From: Flavisolibacter amylovorans
GTDB lineage: Bacteria > Bacteroidota > Bacteroidia > Chitinophagales > Chitinophagaceae
DNA: 64,000 bases
Assembly: GCF_039541815.1 (NCBI RefSeq)
Contig: NZ_BAABGY010000002.1
Coordinates: forward strand, 186,001 to 250,000
Reading direction: 5' to 3'
How positions within the stretch are numbered: the stretch's first letter is position 1; each line of letters opens with the position of its first letter. The notes beneath the pieces are model-generated. The model was not told the origin of the DNA. It did not search any database and saw nothing but the letters and a program-made list of their open reading frames with translations. Of this stretch, positions 23,470 to 32,315 are shown piece after piece. The position numbers and the translations under genes were made by a program.

Positions 23470-24618
23470 TTATTGAACGCTTGCTTTTCTAACCGGGTCT
23501 GTGAAAACATTTACTCGTACTCCCTGCGAATGTCCGTAATCAATGAGTTTATTTATGCTCTGCTTAAAAGTATTTATTACTTCGTCATTTTTGAACATTA
23601 TGTCAAGATTTACCTTGGAAAACTTCACGCCTTCGAGTCCACCATTGGCAGCTGCTTCACTTAAGTCATCAACAATCCTCCTATAGTCGGATAGTTTGAA
23701 TGTGGCAGCGTCAAATGTTTTAAGGGATGCAGCTCTATTCCCAGCAAGAAAATCGATAAGCTTAATGTTTTTCTTTACAACAAGATTTAGGTCAATCCAT
23801 TCAGAATACCTTGTTGTTGCTAAAACTCTTTCGAGCTGCGTGCCTCTTGTTGTTCCATATAAGCTTCCGAATAATTTATCAGAGATCTGGCGAAGTACAT
23901 TGTTGTGGATGACTTGTGGAGATGCTTGAACTTCCGTCTGAGCAGCTTTTGCTGCTGCAACTTTTTCGCCCCCCGGTACGATTTTGTTTGACACAGCTCT
24001 TGCTACTTGACGCTCCATCCCAACCTGCGCTGTAGGGGCTGTGCTAATGGATATTGTTTTGTGTAGAATTAACTGTGTCGTTAAACTGACTGCTGCGTCA
24101 CCCCTAGACATTCTAGGGTAGTCACTCGATGCACCGTCGTACCCAGTTGTAATGATTAAGAGATTGTTTAGCGGATTGAAATCCCGGTTGAATCCAGATG
24201 CAGCCTTATGAGCAAATCCATCAGTCTTTAATGGATTGTCAGGCTTCTGCATCCAATTCATAAAGTCCCTGAAATCATAATCGTACCAATGCCTTCCTTC
24301 TTCAGCGCCGTCAATATCTATATACTTTATAGGCTTATTGCCTGCATAGGAGTACGGAGTATAATGCGGGTAGGCATTTGAAAGCGGATCAACTGATAAG
24401 AACCTGGCAAGACTAGGATTATATATCCTCAATCCATAGTCCTGCGTACCCGTTTCAGGGTCGTGTTCTTTCCCATTAAAACCATATCTGTAGCTGCTTT
24501 CGGTAGCGAACTTCCGTCCAGGCATTTGCATTCCGAACGGATAGTAATCATTGGCAATGGCGAACTGTAGTATGTTTTGATCACGAGTGCCATCTATGCC
24601 TAAGGCAACTCTCTCCAT
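23470..24618 (-). CDS. RHS tip with restriction-endonuclease-fold-like toxin
   Basis: 382 residues. Only a short non-RHS N-terminus precedes the junction; then GTQDYGLRIYNPSLARFLSV and IKYIDIDGAEEG. The last 120 residues (RGTQLERVLATTRYSEWIDL, KLIDFLAGNRAASLKTFDAA, YRRIVDDLSEA) match the layout of PD-(D/E)xK-type toxin nucleases: Glu in an N-terminal helix, then ID(x)n SLKT. Such domains cut DNA or tRNA in recipient cells. Assignment is by pattern only. The immunity gene follows. Confidence 0.62.
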   Translation of the reverse strand: MERVALGIDGTRDQNILQFAIANDYYPFGMQMPGRKFATESSYRYGFNGKEHDPETGTQDYGLRIYNPSLARFLSVDPLSNAYPHYTPYSYAGNKPIKYIDIDGAEEGRHWYDYDFRDFMNWMQKPDNPLKTDGFAHKAASGFNRDFNPLNNLLIITTGYDGASSDYPRMSRGDAAVSLTTQLILHKTISISTAPTAQVGMERQVARAVSNKIVPGGEKVAAAKAAQTEVQASPQVIHNNVLRQISDKLFGSLYGTTRGTQLERVLATTRYSEWIDLNLVVKKNIKLIDFLAGNRAASLKTFDAATFKLSDYRRIVDDLSEAAANGGLEGVKFSKVNLDIMFKNDEVINTFKQSINKLIDYGHSQGVRVNVFTDPVRKASVQ

Positions 24619-25008
24619 CTGGAAATAGTTGCTAAAGCGTTGACTAAGTGATAAAAAGTTTGAGGTGTCTTTCCCATTTTCGACCGTTCAACCCAAATCA
24701 ACCTTACGATTAGACGGTCGACTGAATCAAACGGCGAGCAACAGAGTACTTTATTTTAGCCCTCGGCAGGCCCATCGAGTAGTGAAGCCGAAAAATAGTT
24801 TTTTTACATTATGGTGTACTCATCTTAACACACAAGTTCCTTAAGATTTGTTCAGGCATTTCCGATATGAATAGAAACTGGGCGAACGTGTATGAGTGCG
24901 CCACTATCCTTTATTTATACAACCGGTGCCACAAACAGTTTGAAGGTGCCTACTCTTATAATTATTTACCGTAGGGGTAGTTCATCATACAAACTGCGAT
25001 TAATGTCG
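24619..25008. other. Intergenic space in the RHS island, nothing clear
   Basis: 390 bp, AT-rich, without RHS homology, a supported frame or an evident RNA gene. Confidence 0.6.
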
Positions 25009-25425
25009 CTACATGAAAATAATCTCGTCGAACACTAATGAAGGATTTGATATTCTGTCACACTCATCGCCCCAATTATGCTTCCCAATTATACACGATG
25101 ACGCTACTAGATAACTATTTGACTCATTTTGTAACTCAAAGACTTTATACCTCCCCCCAATTGAATGCTCAGAAAACTTTCTCGGTACATTTGAGCGCAG
25201 CTCATCTATTGTGACACCATGCATTATAACCGGCAAATCAATATATTTTACCCCATAGAACTCAATCTCAACATTATAATTTTCGCCAGTAAGGTCAGAA
25301 TTGTTTGAACCTCGTAATGTCAAAATATTATGACTTACAGAATATGCCCATAGCTTAAATAAAAGTTCAGACCGGTAAATCACTTTAAAATGGTTTATTA
25401 ACGACTTGATAAGTGTTGTCGACAA
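25009..25425 (-). CDS. Immunity candidate of the last RHS tip
   Basis: 138 residues, soluble, starting MSTTLIKSLINHFKVIYRSE; the start overlaps the end of the toxin frame by 41 bp, so translation may be coupled. No family recognised. The role is inferred from its place after an RHS tip. Confidence 0.5.
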   Translation of the reverse strand: MSTTLIKSLINHFKVIYRSELLFKLWAYSVSHNILTLRGSNNSDLTGENYNVEIEFYGVKYIDLPVIMHGVTIDELRSNVPRKFSEHSIGGRYKVFELQNESNSYLVASSCIIGKHNWGDECDRISNPSLVFDEIIFM

Positions 25426-26482
25426 ATTTATAGAATGTAGTCCTGTCTAGCGCTCCTGGAATGTTGTAAATCTTGTATAACTCCCAATTGGTAACATTGC
25501 GGAGAGCAGGATTCGGACTAACAGGATTGGCAGCATACTTTATGTATTTCCATCTTGTAAAGTCTTGGAGATTGAAATGAAGGTTGTTTGATGGATTCGC
25601 AATTTTCAACAGGATATCGTTGGGCCTAAATCCGCTACTGAACTGCCTATAATTCAGGGCGCCTGTCGCATTCGAGAAATCATCCAACGTATGCCCGAGG
25701 CCAAGAGCTATATTTTCCCCTTTACTAACAAACCTTAATGTACCCAACGCAGATGCCGCTTCTGAGGTCGTAACACTTGGGTTATACCCAAATGAGAATG
25801 GCACCCTCTCTGCATCAGCCATCATACTGAGGCTAATCATTGTAAAGGAAACTTTTAGATCGAAAGCTAGAGGATCCTTGTTCCTTTCAGTTTCCATGAA
25901 ACTTCCGAACTGATAAAGTTTATATTTCCAACTTGATGTAAAACTGGATAGTGCTTCTTCAAAAGTTTCCCCATCGTCATTCAAATACCCGTTGAAAGCT
26001 ACAGAGCCGTCGGTGTTCGTCTTCCAACGCGCGCTAAAGCGCCCTAACCCGTTCGTGAATGACCTTAGTTCACCAGCTTGGGTCGGTATACGTGTTTGAG
26101 AACCAGTAACAGTGTAAGTAGAATTAGGTTGATAGAACTCCAATTTATGAGACTTATCATCTATTTCGGCTTTCATTGTACCTCCCGCCGCGGTGATACT
26201 CGTATCGCCGCGTTGATCGCTGAATGCAATTGGGTTCCCCATGAAAGTGGAATAGGGGCTAGTGCCACCAACCGGTCTAGGATCAATGTTCCACCTCTTC
26301 CCAAGTCGGGAGTCATACTGCCAAAACTCTGCCGCCATTGAACTTCCAAAATTGTCGACCTCGTCACTTTTTTCTTGACCATTAAACCCGTACCTGTAGC
26401 TGCGATCAACTGCAAATCTTCGCCCGGTCATTTGCATTCCGAACGGATAGTAATGAAATTCGGCTGAATGTAATACCAACAA
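25385..26482 (-). CDS. RHS tip with unrecognised C-terminal toxin
   Basis: 365 residues. Ten non-RHS residues precede YYPFGMQMTGRRFAVDRSY, then FWQYDSRLGKRWNIDPRPVG and a variable region. Distinct segments are RFSARWKTNTDGSVAFNGYL, ENIALGLGHTLDDFSNATGA, NLHFNLQDFTRWKYIKYAA and the end YNIPGALDRTTFYKFVDNTY. I do not recognise the domain. It is the rightmost cassette; beyond its 5' border no RHS sequence is found. Confidence 0.6.
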   Translation of the reverse strand: MLVLHSAEFHYYPFGMQMTGRRFAVDRSYRYGFNGQEKSDEVDNFGSSMAAEFWQYDSRLGKRWNIDPRPVGGTSPYSTFMGNPIAFSDQRGDTSITAAGGTMKAEIDDKSHKLEFYQPNSTYTVTGSQTRIPTQAGELRSFTNGLGRFSARWKTNTDGSVAFNGYLNDDGETFEEALSSFTSSWKYKLYQFGSFMETERNKDPLAFDLKVSFTMISLSMMADAERVPFSFGYNPSVTTSEAASALGTLRFVSKGENIALGLGHTLDDFSNATGALNYRQFSSGFRPNDILLKIANPSNNLHFNLQDFTRWKYIKYAANPVSPNPALRNVTNWELYKIYNIPGALDRTTFYKFVDNTYQVVNKPF

Positions 26483-27254
26483 AGCTTTCGTGAGAGTCCA
26501 AGATCCCGAAAAAACGTCGTTTTTGGCAAAAAATGCAGTTTTTTGGAGCCGATATACCGCAACTTCCTTTTTGCTTTGTACGCACGCCCATCAATCATAC
26601 TTCCGTAGCCCGCAGCGGCTGGATAAAGGAGAATCTTTACGTCAGATCCTACTGATCCGCCTCGCGCAAAGGCTTCGGTTGCAGTGCGAAAGCTTCCTCG
26701 TGCCTATTCGGTATGGCTGGCTGTTGTGCACGAGCGGTAAAGTGGTTAAGACGAGGGGTAGATTCCCGGCGGTTCTGAAAAGGCGTTTTCTTGCTCTCCG
26801 GCGCAACTATTGGTGCACGATCCTGGTTGAGCCCTCTTTCCAAAAAGGACTTTCCATCGTGCTTTCGGAACCAGTTCCCTTATGGCTGTTCGGTTGAAAT
26901 AGGTTCATTTTGAATTAGATATATACCGCGGTTCGGTCCGCGGCTGCTGCGGGCCTGACGTCACTTCATTCTGACACAGCGTCCTTGGGTTAAAGGCGTT
27001 CCGCATGTATTGCAGCTCGTTCGTCATAGGGTGTTGGCAGTGCGTCGGGGAGGAAAAGCAGGGCGTCACCGGGCGGTGTAGCCGCAGTCGGAAAGCCCGT
27101 ACACATCGTCCCGGCCGCCCCGACTGGCCGTCGCGGCCCCTGAGGCGCCCCGCAGGTGCCGGAATGCCACCCGCCCCAACCCGTTGCCGGTGCGTCGCAA
27201 CCAAGTGCACCGCATTTTGGTTATACCGGTTCACCATACCAAAAACAACATATT
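26483..27254. other. 772-bp gap to the right of the RHS island
   Basis: No frame here has support on either strand. It contains a strong hairpin CCGCGG-TTCGGT-CCGCGG (26926-26943) without a T run. A stretch near 26731-26776 (GCGGTAAAGTGGTTAAGACG, then GGGGTAGATTCCC) has a faint tRNA-like look but no complete fold. Base composition returns to GC-rich towards the right. Confidence 0.5.
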
Positions 27255-28157
27255 ATGACAAAAAGAAACCTCGCCCGCGTCAGCATGTTCAACGCCATGC
27301 TCCTGTTCTTTGGCTCCTATGCCGCCGTCATCAACCGTATTCCTGCCCTGGCCGCCGCCGTCGACCGCTTCCGCCGGTTCCTCGAGCAGTGTAAGGAAGC
27401 GATGGCCGAGGAGCAGCTCGTAACCGAAGGGATCACCGACGACAAGGCAATGGCGCAAGAGCGTCTTTGCAAACAAACCGCTGTCATCACCGGGGCAGCA
27501 TCGGCGTACGCCGCTGAGAAGAACCTCGGTGAGCTGGCTGGTGAGATGAAGTACTCTGCCCGCGACCTCGGTCGCCTGGGCGCTGCCGACCTCCTTTCCA
27601 CGGTTCGCCGCATCCTGTCGCAGGTAGAGCCGCACCTCCTTGACCTGGTCGACTACGGTATCACGCGGGAGCTGTTTGACCGTACCCGGGAAGCTGCCGA
27701 CCTCTTCGAAGGGAAAACGGGTACTCCGCGGCAGGGCATCACTATCCGCTCCGACGCAGGTGAGCGTGCCGCCGAGCTCGTGGCGCAAACCAATGCCGTG
27801 CTCCGCAAGTCCATCGACAAGCTCGTGCGCCAGTTCGAGACCACCGATCCCGAATTCTACAGCCAGTACTGGAAGAGCCGCGTTGTGGTGGATGCGGCTA
27901 CCGCCTCCACCGACCTGGTCGTTGAGGTCGCCCATGCCACTGCCGGCCCCATTGCAGCCGCAGAGGTACGGGTAGAGGGCTCCGGCGTTACTGGAACCAC
28001 TGACGCCTTCGGACGCTGCTTGCTCCGTGGGGTCGAGCCCGGCACCACCCGTATCCTGATCACGCACCGCGACTATACCCAAAAGACCGTCGAGGGCGTG
28101 CAGCTGAAGCCGGGCAAGAAGACAAAGCTCACCGCGAGCCTCGAGCGGCAGGGCTGA
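27255..28157 (+). CDS. Helical protein with C-terminal carboxypeptidase-regulatory-like domain
   Basis: 300 residues. The ATG at 27255 follows the A-rich leader ACAACATATT; a longer frame upstream would run into non-coding GC-rich sequence. Residues 1-200 are alpha-helical with no convincing signal peptide. The last 85 residues (VVEVAHATAGPIAAAEVRVE, TDAFGRCLLRGVEPGTTRIL, YTQKTVEGVQLKPGKKTKL) form a carboxypeptidase-regulatory-like beta-sandwich, common in Bacteroidota surface and TonB proteins. Function unknown. A terminator follows. Confidence 0.65.
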   Translation: MTKRNLARVSMFNAMLLFFGSYAAVINRIPALAAAVDRFRRFLEQCKEAMAEEQLVTEGITDDKAMAQERLCKQTAVITGAASAYAAEKNLGELAGEMKYSARDLGRLGAADLLSTVRRILSQVEPHLLDLVDYGITRELFDRTREAADLFEGKTGTPRQGITIRSDAGERAAELVAQTNAVLRKSIDKLVRQFETTDPEFYSQYWKSRVVVDAATASTDLVVEVAHATAGPIAAAEVRVEGSGVTGTTDAFGRCLLRGVEPGTTRILITHRDYTQKTVEGVQLKPGKKTKLTASLERQG

Positions 28158-28178
28158 TCGTTGTGTTGAAGAGCAAAG

Positions 28179-28209
28179 AGAAAGGCCGGGATGAACTCCT
28201 GGCCTTTCT
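28179..28209 (+). terminator. Terminator after the regulatory-domain protein
   Basis: AGAAAGGCC (28179-28187) and GGCCTTTCT (28201-28209) form a 9-bp stem around a 13-nt loop, with T-rich sequence after it. Confidence 0.7.
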
Positions 28210-28456
28210 GTTTCCTGTAATTGGGGTTTCTCACTACCGAAAACTCCGCGTAACGCAAGGGCCTTCGAAGACTCCGCGTAACGCAGGAGATTGCTTCGCT
28301 ACACTCGCAATGACGTTCACCGTTCACCCCGCTGCAGGTGGGGTCCATCGTCGCCAAGCCTGGCGCAACCCCAGCCGCCGAACCATTCCAAACCATTCTA
28401 ATCCTTTGTGAACCTTCAATTACCCCATTCCCCCATCATCCCATTACCCCATTCGT

Positions 28457-29032
28457 CTAGTCGTGCTTCGTATACTGCCCCGTGGTCGCATGCTTGCCCT
28501 CCCGTATTTCTTCAAGCATCTTTTTGATAAAGGCATCAAGGTCTTCGGGGCTGCGGCTCGTGACGAGGCCGTTGTCGGTCACCACCTCCTTGTCCTGCCA
28601 CAGGGCGCCGGCGTTCTCAAGGTCGGTGCGCACGGAAGGGTAGGAGGTGAGGGTGCGCGTGGCGATCATGCCCGTTTCGATGAGCAGCTGCGGGCCGTGG
28701 CAGATCGCGGCCACCGGCTTGCCGTACTCGAGGAAATGCCTTGCGAAGTCCACCGCCTTTTTGTTGGTGCGCAGCGTGTCGGGGTTGAGCACGCCGCCGG
28801 GCAGCAGCAGGGCGTCGTAATCTTCCGGGTTCGCGTCGTCGAGCACTTTGTCTACGGGCAGCTCGATGCTCCAGTGGTCTTTATCCCAGGCCTTCACTTT
28901 GTCTTTCTGCGGCGATACGATGTGCGCCTCGGCGCCCGCCGCGCGCAGGGCTTCCAGCGGCTGCGTCAGCTCCACTTCCTCGAATCCGTTCTCGGTGAGT
29001 ACGGCTACTTTCTTTCCATTCAACTGTGTCAT
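28457..29032 (-). CDS. DJ-1/PfpI family protein
   Basis: 191 residues of the PfpI/DJ-1 superfamily (type 1 glutamine amidotransferase fold). Key positions are visible: Glu18 in NGFEEVE, the nucleophile elbow AICHGPQ with Cys111 and His112, and LLLPGGVLNPDTLR before it. Members act as deglycases, chaperones or hydrolases in stress; which applies here is unknown. No signal peptide. It stands alone, with simple AATGGGG-type words behind its stop. Confidence 0.85.
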   Translation of the reverse strand: MTQLNGKKVAVLTENGFEEVELTQPLEALRAAGAEAHIVSPQKDKVKAWDKDHWSIELPVDKVLDDANPEDYDALLLPGGVLNPDTLRTNKKAVDFARHFLEYGKPVAAICHGPQLLIETGMIATRTLTSYPSVRTDLENAGALWQDKEVVTDNGLVTSRSPEDLDAFIKKMLEEIREGKHATTGQYTKHD

Positions 29033-29499
29033 AGTGATGTTATTTAGCGGATAGCTACCGGCTCAAAAACCAATCCAGTGCTTCTTGTACAGTTGTGGAT
29101 TCCTCACTTGTTTCATCATTCATCCGTTCGGGTAAGTCAAAATTCAAAAGTCAAAAGGCAAAATGGATCCTTCCGTTGCGCACCGTTATTTTGTTAGTGA
29201 GATTCTGCATTAGCCGGACGGGTCGGCCGCAAGCGGCCTTGGCACGCGACGGCGCAACGGCGCAACGAAGGAAATAAAACGTGTTACTCGCGTTTCGTCC
29301 TTCGGCAAGCTCAGGACGCTGTCGTGTTCCCGCGAAGCTTCGGGGGTGCAAAGGGGCGGAAGCCCCGCAAGCCGTGCCTGCAGGGCACGCTACGTGAGTT
29401 TCTCCATGACTTATGCAGTTTCGAAGTAACGCCTGCGAAATGTCATCCGCGATCCGCTTTTGAATTTTTACTTTTGACTTTTGAATTTATATCAAGCCG
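29033..29499. other. Intergenic space before the amidase gene
   Basis: 467 bp with no supported gene. It contains several GC-rich short hairpins (for example CGCGAAGCTTCG near 29331-29342 and GGGGCGGAAGCCCC near 29353-29366) and TCAAAAGTCAAAA-type words. Confidence 0.6.
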
Positions 29500-30318
29500 A
29501 TGCCCCGTTTCCTTTCCCTGAGCGCCCTTGCCGCCGTTGCCCTGTTCCTGGTTCATTGCAGCCGCGGGCCCTATGCCGCCACCAACAAGCAGTATAAGAA
29601 GATGACGAAGGGCTTTGCCAAAGACCTGCAGGCCCCGCCCGCGCAGCAAACGGTAGCCACCGCGCCGGAGTGGGTTGGCGCCATCAACTTCAACATGCGC
29701 AAGCCCAACATCGTGGTGATCCACCACACGGCGCAAAAGACCTGCGACTCGGCGCTGCAGACCTTCACGAAACCCAAGACGCAGGTGAGCGCGCACTATG
29801 TGATCTGCCGCGACGGCATCGTGCACCACATGCTCAACGATTACCTGCGCGCCTGGCATGCCGGCGCCGGCCGCTGGGGCAATACCAACGACATCAACTC
29901 GGCCTCGATCGGCATCGAGCTCGCCAACGACGGGTATGAAACCTTCACGGAGCCGCAGCTCGGCAGCCTGATGACCCTGCTCGACTCGCTCAAGAAGAAG
30001 TACGCGGTGCCTGCGGGCAACTTCATCGGGCATGCCGACATCGCGCCCACGCGCAAGAACGACCCCAACATCCACTTTCCCTGGAAGCGCTTTGCCGATG
30101 CCGGCTATGGCCATTGGTGGAACGATACTTCGGGCGTAACGGTGCCCGCCGGCTTTCAGCCGCTCGAAGCCCTCCGCATCGTGGGCTACGACGTGCGCGA
30201 CAGCAGCGCCGTGTACAGCGCCTTCCGCCGCAAGTACCTGCAGCGCGAAGCCCGCGGCACCCTCAGCGAAGCGGAGCGCAAAGTGCTTTACACGTTGTAC
30301 CGGAAGTACCTGCAGTAG
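29500..30318 (+). CDS. N-acetylmuramoyl-L-alanine amidase lipoprotein (Amidase_2)
   Basis: 272 residues. A lipoprotein signal (LAAVALFLVHC, Cys20) sends it to the envelope. The domain from about residue 60 to 220 is of the AmpD/PGRP amidase_2 type, which cleaves the bond between MurNAc and the peptide in a Zn-dependent way. Visible landmarks are IVVIHHTAQK (His75/76), RAWHAG (His120), SIGIEL (Glu140) and HADIAPTRKNDP (His178, Asp188), matching the Zn ligands and catalytic residues of AmpD. Likely role: peptidoglycan recycling or turnover on the outer side of a membrane. Confidence 0.85.
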   Translation: MPRFLSLSALAAVALFLVHCSRGPYAATNKQYKKMTKGFAKDLQAPPAQQTVATAPEWVGAINFNMRKPNIVVIHHTAQKTCDSALQTFTKPKTQVSAHYVICRDGIVHHMLNDYLRAWHAGAGRWGNTNDINSASIGIELANDGYETFTEPQLGSLMTLLDSLKKKYAVPAGNFIGHADIAPTRKNDPNIHFPWKRFADAGYGHWWNDTSGVTVPAGFQPLEALRIVGYDVRDSSAVYSAFRRKYLQREARGTLSEAERKVLYTLYRKYLQ

Positions 30319-30325
30319 GAGGATT

Positions 30326-30557
30326 TTAGATTTCGGATTTCGGATTTCAGATTTGCATTGACGTCGCCGGCAAGCCTTGATTTTGTAGCTTGCCCAATGT
30401 ACAATAGGGAGCTGAACATGGCGCGCGAAGTCCACCACCCAGGGTGTTGGGCCAGGCTGAAGCGTACGCCGCTACAAATTGAGGCGAAATTACCTATTCG
30501 GGCGTGCGTTCACCGCTTTGAGGCACACATCTGAAATCTGAAATCTCAAATCTGAAA
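30326..30557. repeat. GATTTCAGATTT / AAATCTGAAATC inverted word arrays
   Basis: GATTTCGGATTTCAGATTT-type words at 30326-30352 and the complementary AATCTGAAATCT words at 30530-30557 flank a 180-bp segment between two convergent genes. The segment itself shows no gene. Confidence 0.7.
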
Positions 30558-30785
30558 TCAATTGTGGCGCGCTTTGGCGGAGGTATCATAGCTGACTACG
30601 GTGCTGGAGTCAGGCGCGGCGCCGGTGGAGGTGTCGAGGGGCTGCTGCACGGGCACGTTGGGATCCGAAGACGGCGCCTGCTGCTGGCTTTCGGGGTCCA
30701 CCTTGGTTTCGGTGCGGTTGTCGCTGGCGCCCTGGCAGGCCGTGAGCGCGAAAAGGAGGGAGGCAAAGCCGATCCATTGTTTCAT
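30558..30785 (-). CDS. Small Ser/Pro/Gln-rich lipoprotein
   Basis: 75 residues: MKQWIGFASLLFALTAC is a clear lipoprotein signal (lipobox LTAC), followed by a low-complexity polar tail rich in Asp, Ser, Pro, Thr and Gln. Function unknown; probably an outer-membrane or periplasmic small lipoprotein. Confidence 0.6.
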   Translation of the reverse strand: MKQWIGFASLLFALTACQGASDNRTETKVDPESQQQAPSSDPNVPVQQPLDTSTGAAPDSSTVVSYDTSAKARHN

Positions 30786-31195
30786 AACCTTTCTGTTTGG
30801 GACTACCGCTCCAAACGAAGTGCCATAAAGGATCTCAGATCGCGGATCTGTGATCTGCCTTCAGTAGAACAGTCCTTTTCGTTCGTACCACCCTGCTTGT
30901 CGATACGATGATCTTACGACGCATTGCTCCAATAGCAGACCTTAACACGACAATGGCGAAGCTCCCTCTTGAAATCGATCCGAGATCTGCAATCTGCGAT
31001 GTCTATTGATGCGATAGGCCTCCTCTCAGTCGTACCGCCAATGTTTGCCCAAGCCGCGCTTACCGGTCTGCCTCCTCCGACAGCAAACGTTACCTGTGCA
31101 GTAGAAAATCTTCCGCTCGGAACAGATCCGAGATCTGCGATCACCGATCTGAGATCCTCTGGCCGGTTTTTTGCACCCGCTCTACAAAAAGAGCT
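30786..31195. other. Gap with GATC-rich repeat words
   Basis: 410 bp without a supported gene. GATCTCAGATCGCGGATCTG-type words recur at about 30828, 30975 and 31126. Confidence 0.6.
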
Positions 31196-31468
31196 ATGAA
31201 TGTGAAGCGCACCTTCGGGGTGATCCTGACGATCCTGGGCATTGCCGGGCTGATCTATGCAGCCGTGGTGTTCATGGACGCGAAGGGCACCTCCCAGCAG
31301 ATAAAGACCCTCATCGTATATGGCCTCCTCGGCGGCGTCTTCTTCTTTACCGGCATCGGCCTCATCCGCAGCACCGCCGACGAGATCCGTCATCCCATCG
31401 GCTCGCCCGGCGACGGCCGCACGGTGCACCGCGAAACGCGGACATACCGGACGGATACGGACATTTAG
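31196..31468 (+). CDS. Small two-helix membrane protein
   Basis: 90 residues with two hydrophobic helices (FGVILTILGIAGLIYAAVVF near 7-26 and a second near 40-58) and a charged cytoplasmic-like tail with RTVHRETRTYR. Function unknown. A strong terminator follows 22 bp after the stop. Confidence 0.6.
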   Translation: MNVKRTFGVILTILGIAGLIYAAVVFMDAKGTSQQIKTLIVYGLLGGVFFFTGIGLIRSTADEIRHPIGSPGDGRTVHRETRTYRTDTDI

Positions 31469-31490
31469 CCGTTTCCATACCATCTCTTTA

Positions 31491-31515
31491 AAGCGCAGGC
31501 GCCCCTGCGCTTTTT
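31491..31515 (+). terminator. Terminator after the small membrane protein gene
   Basis: AAGCGCAGG (31491-31499) and CCTGCGCTT (31504-31512) with a 4-nt loop, then TTT. Confidence 0.8.
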
Positions 31516-31571
31516 GCGTTGCATAAGGGTGGCGGTTCCGGTAAAATCGCGGTACGACGGCCTAGGCGGCC

Positions 31572-32075
31572 TCAGTAATAGTGGTAGCAATAAGTGCCGG
31601 CTATCCTCCAGCGCCCTTTTTTCTCCAGGTAGAAGACCTGTCCGCCACCGTTCGTATCCAACAGGATGAAGGCTCCGGTTTTGTTGCGGAACACAGGCTC
31701 AGATAGTGCTACCCGGTTCCGGTAGGGAAAGGGTTTCGCGGCTGCATAAGAAATTACTTCGATGCCCCGGAGCCGGATCTGCTTCCAGCTGAATCCTGTT
31801 TTTTTTCGGGTTTTGCTGACGATCCTTGCCGAATCGGTTGCGTTGATGCCCAGCCTGGTAAAAAGAGAAGGGAAGCAATCCAGCAGGTCGAGGGTTTGCG
31901 CGGAGTCGACGAGGATCCGGCTGTGCGGATGGGTACGAAGGGCAGCAACGGCGATGGCCGCTCTGTCTGCCTGCGTTTGCGCCCGGAGGCCGTTGGTGAA
32001 AAGAAACAGAAGGGCACTCAGAAACAGTAGCTTCCTGTTCGGCTGCAGTAGGTAGGGCAAAGTCGGTGCGCGCAT
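31572..32075 (-). CDS. Secreted protein of unknown function
   Basis: 167 residues with a signal peptide (KLLFLSALLFLFTNGLRAQ, cleavage near AQT) and a small domain ending in an aromatic tail (GRWRIAGTYCYHYY). Segments NGGGQVFYLEKKGRWRIAGT suggest a short beta-sheet. No family recognised; expected in the periplasm. Confidence 0.55.
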   Translation of the reverse strand: MRAPTLPYLLQPNRKLLFLSALLFLFTNGLRAQTQADRAAIAVAALRTHPHSRILVDSAQTLDLLDCFPSLFTRLGINATDSARIVSKTRKKTGFSWKQIRLRGIEVISYAAAKPFPYRNRVALSEPVFRNKTGAFILLDTNGGGQVFYLEKKGRWRIAGTYCYHYY

Positions 32076-32205
32076 TTCAGCAGAGTCGGGTGTACTTGGA
32101 AGAAAGGTCTTCGGCAGTACTTCGTTTCACCGGAAGCCGGATCGGTCTTTCGCGCTCGTAGATAAACCGGTCCAAACAAGCCAGCCCGGCATCGACCGCA
32201 TTTTA

Positions 32206-32285
32206 CCAATAGACCAATAAACCAATAAACCAATAAACCAATAAACCAATAAACCAATACCCCAATAGACAAATAAACTAATAAA
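32206..32285. repeat. CCAATAAA tandem octamer array before tsaB
   Basis: About nine imperfect tandem copies of an 8-bp word CCAATAAA/CCAATAGA lie upstream of tsaB. A shorter version sits before rtcB (5797-5826). Confidence 0.9.
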
Positions 32286-32302
32286 CTAATATCCAGTCCG
32301 CC

Positions 32303-32310
32303 TATATTTG
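32303..32310 (+). promoter_or_regulatory. Candidate -7 element directly before tsaB
   Basis: TATATTTG matches TAnnTTTG exactly and ends 5 bp before the tsaB ATG, so the transcript would be leaderless or nearly so if this element is used. Confidence 0.45.
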
Positions 32311-32315
32311 CCGCC

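Larger units (their letters stand above)
10077..26452. repeat. Eight identical 20-bp RHS junction copies
   Basis: The 20-mer TGCATTCCGAACGGATAGTA (coding YYPFGMQ on the other strand) occurs without mismatch at 13912, 15483, 17472, 19491, 21758, 24527 and 26433. Its reverse complement is at 10077. Each copy marks the point after which cassettes diverge. Upstream of it the amount of shared core differs between cassettes (none to over 300 residues). This is the likely homology for tip exchange. Confidence 0.9.

Noticed and set aside
26731..26776. Possible tRNA to the right of the RHS island (GCGGTAAAGTGGTTAAGACG, GGGGTAGATTCCC)
   Set aside because: D-arm-like bases are present but no acceptor stem or full T arm can be drawn.
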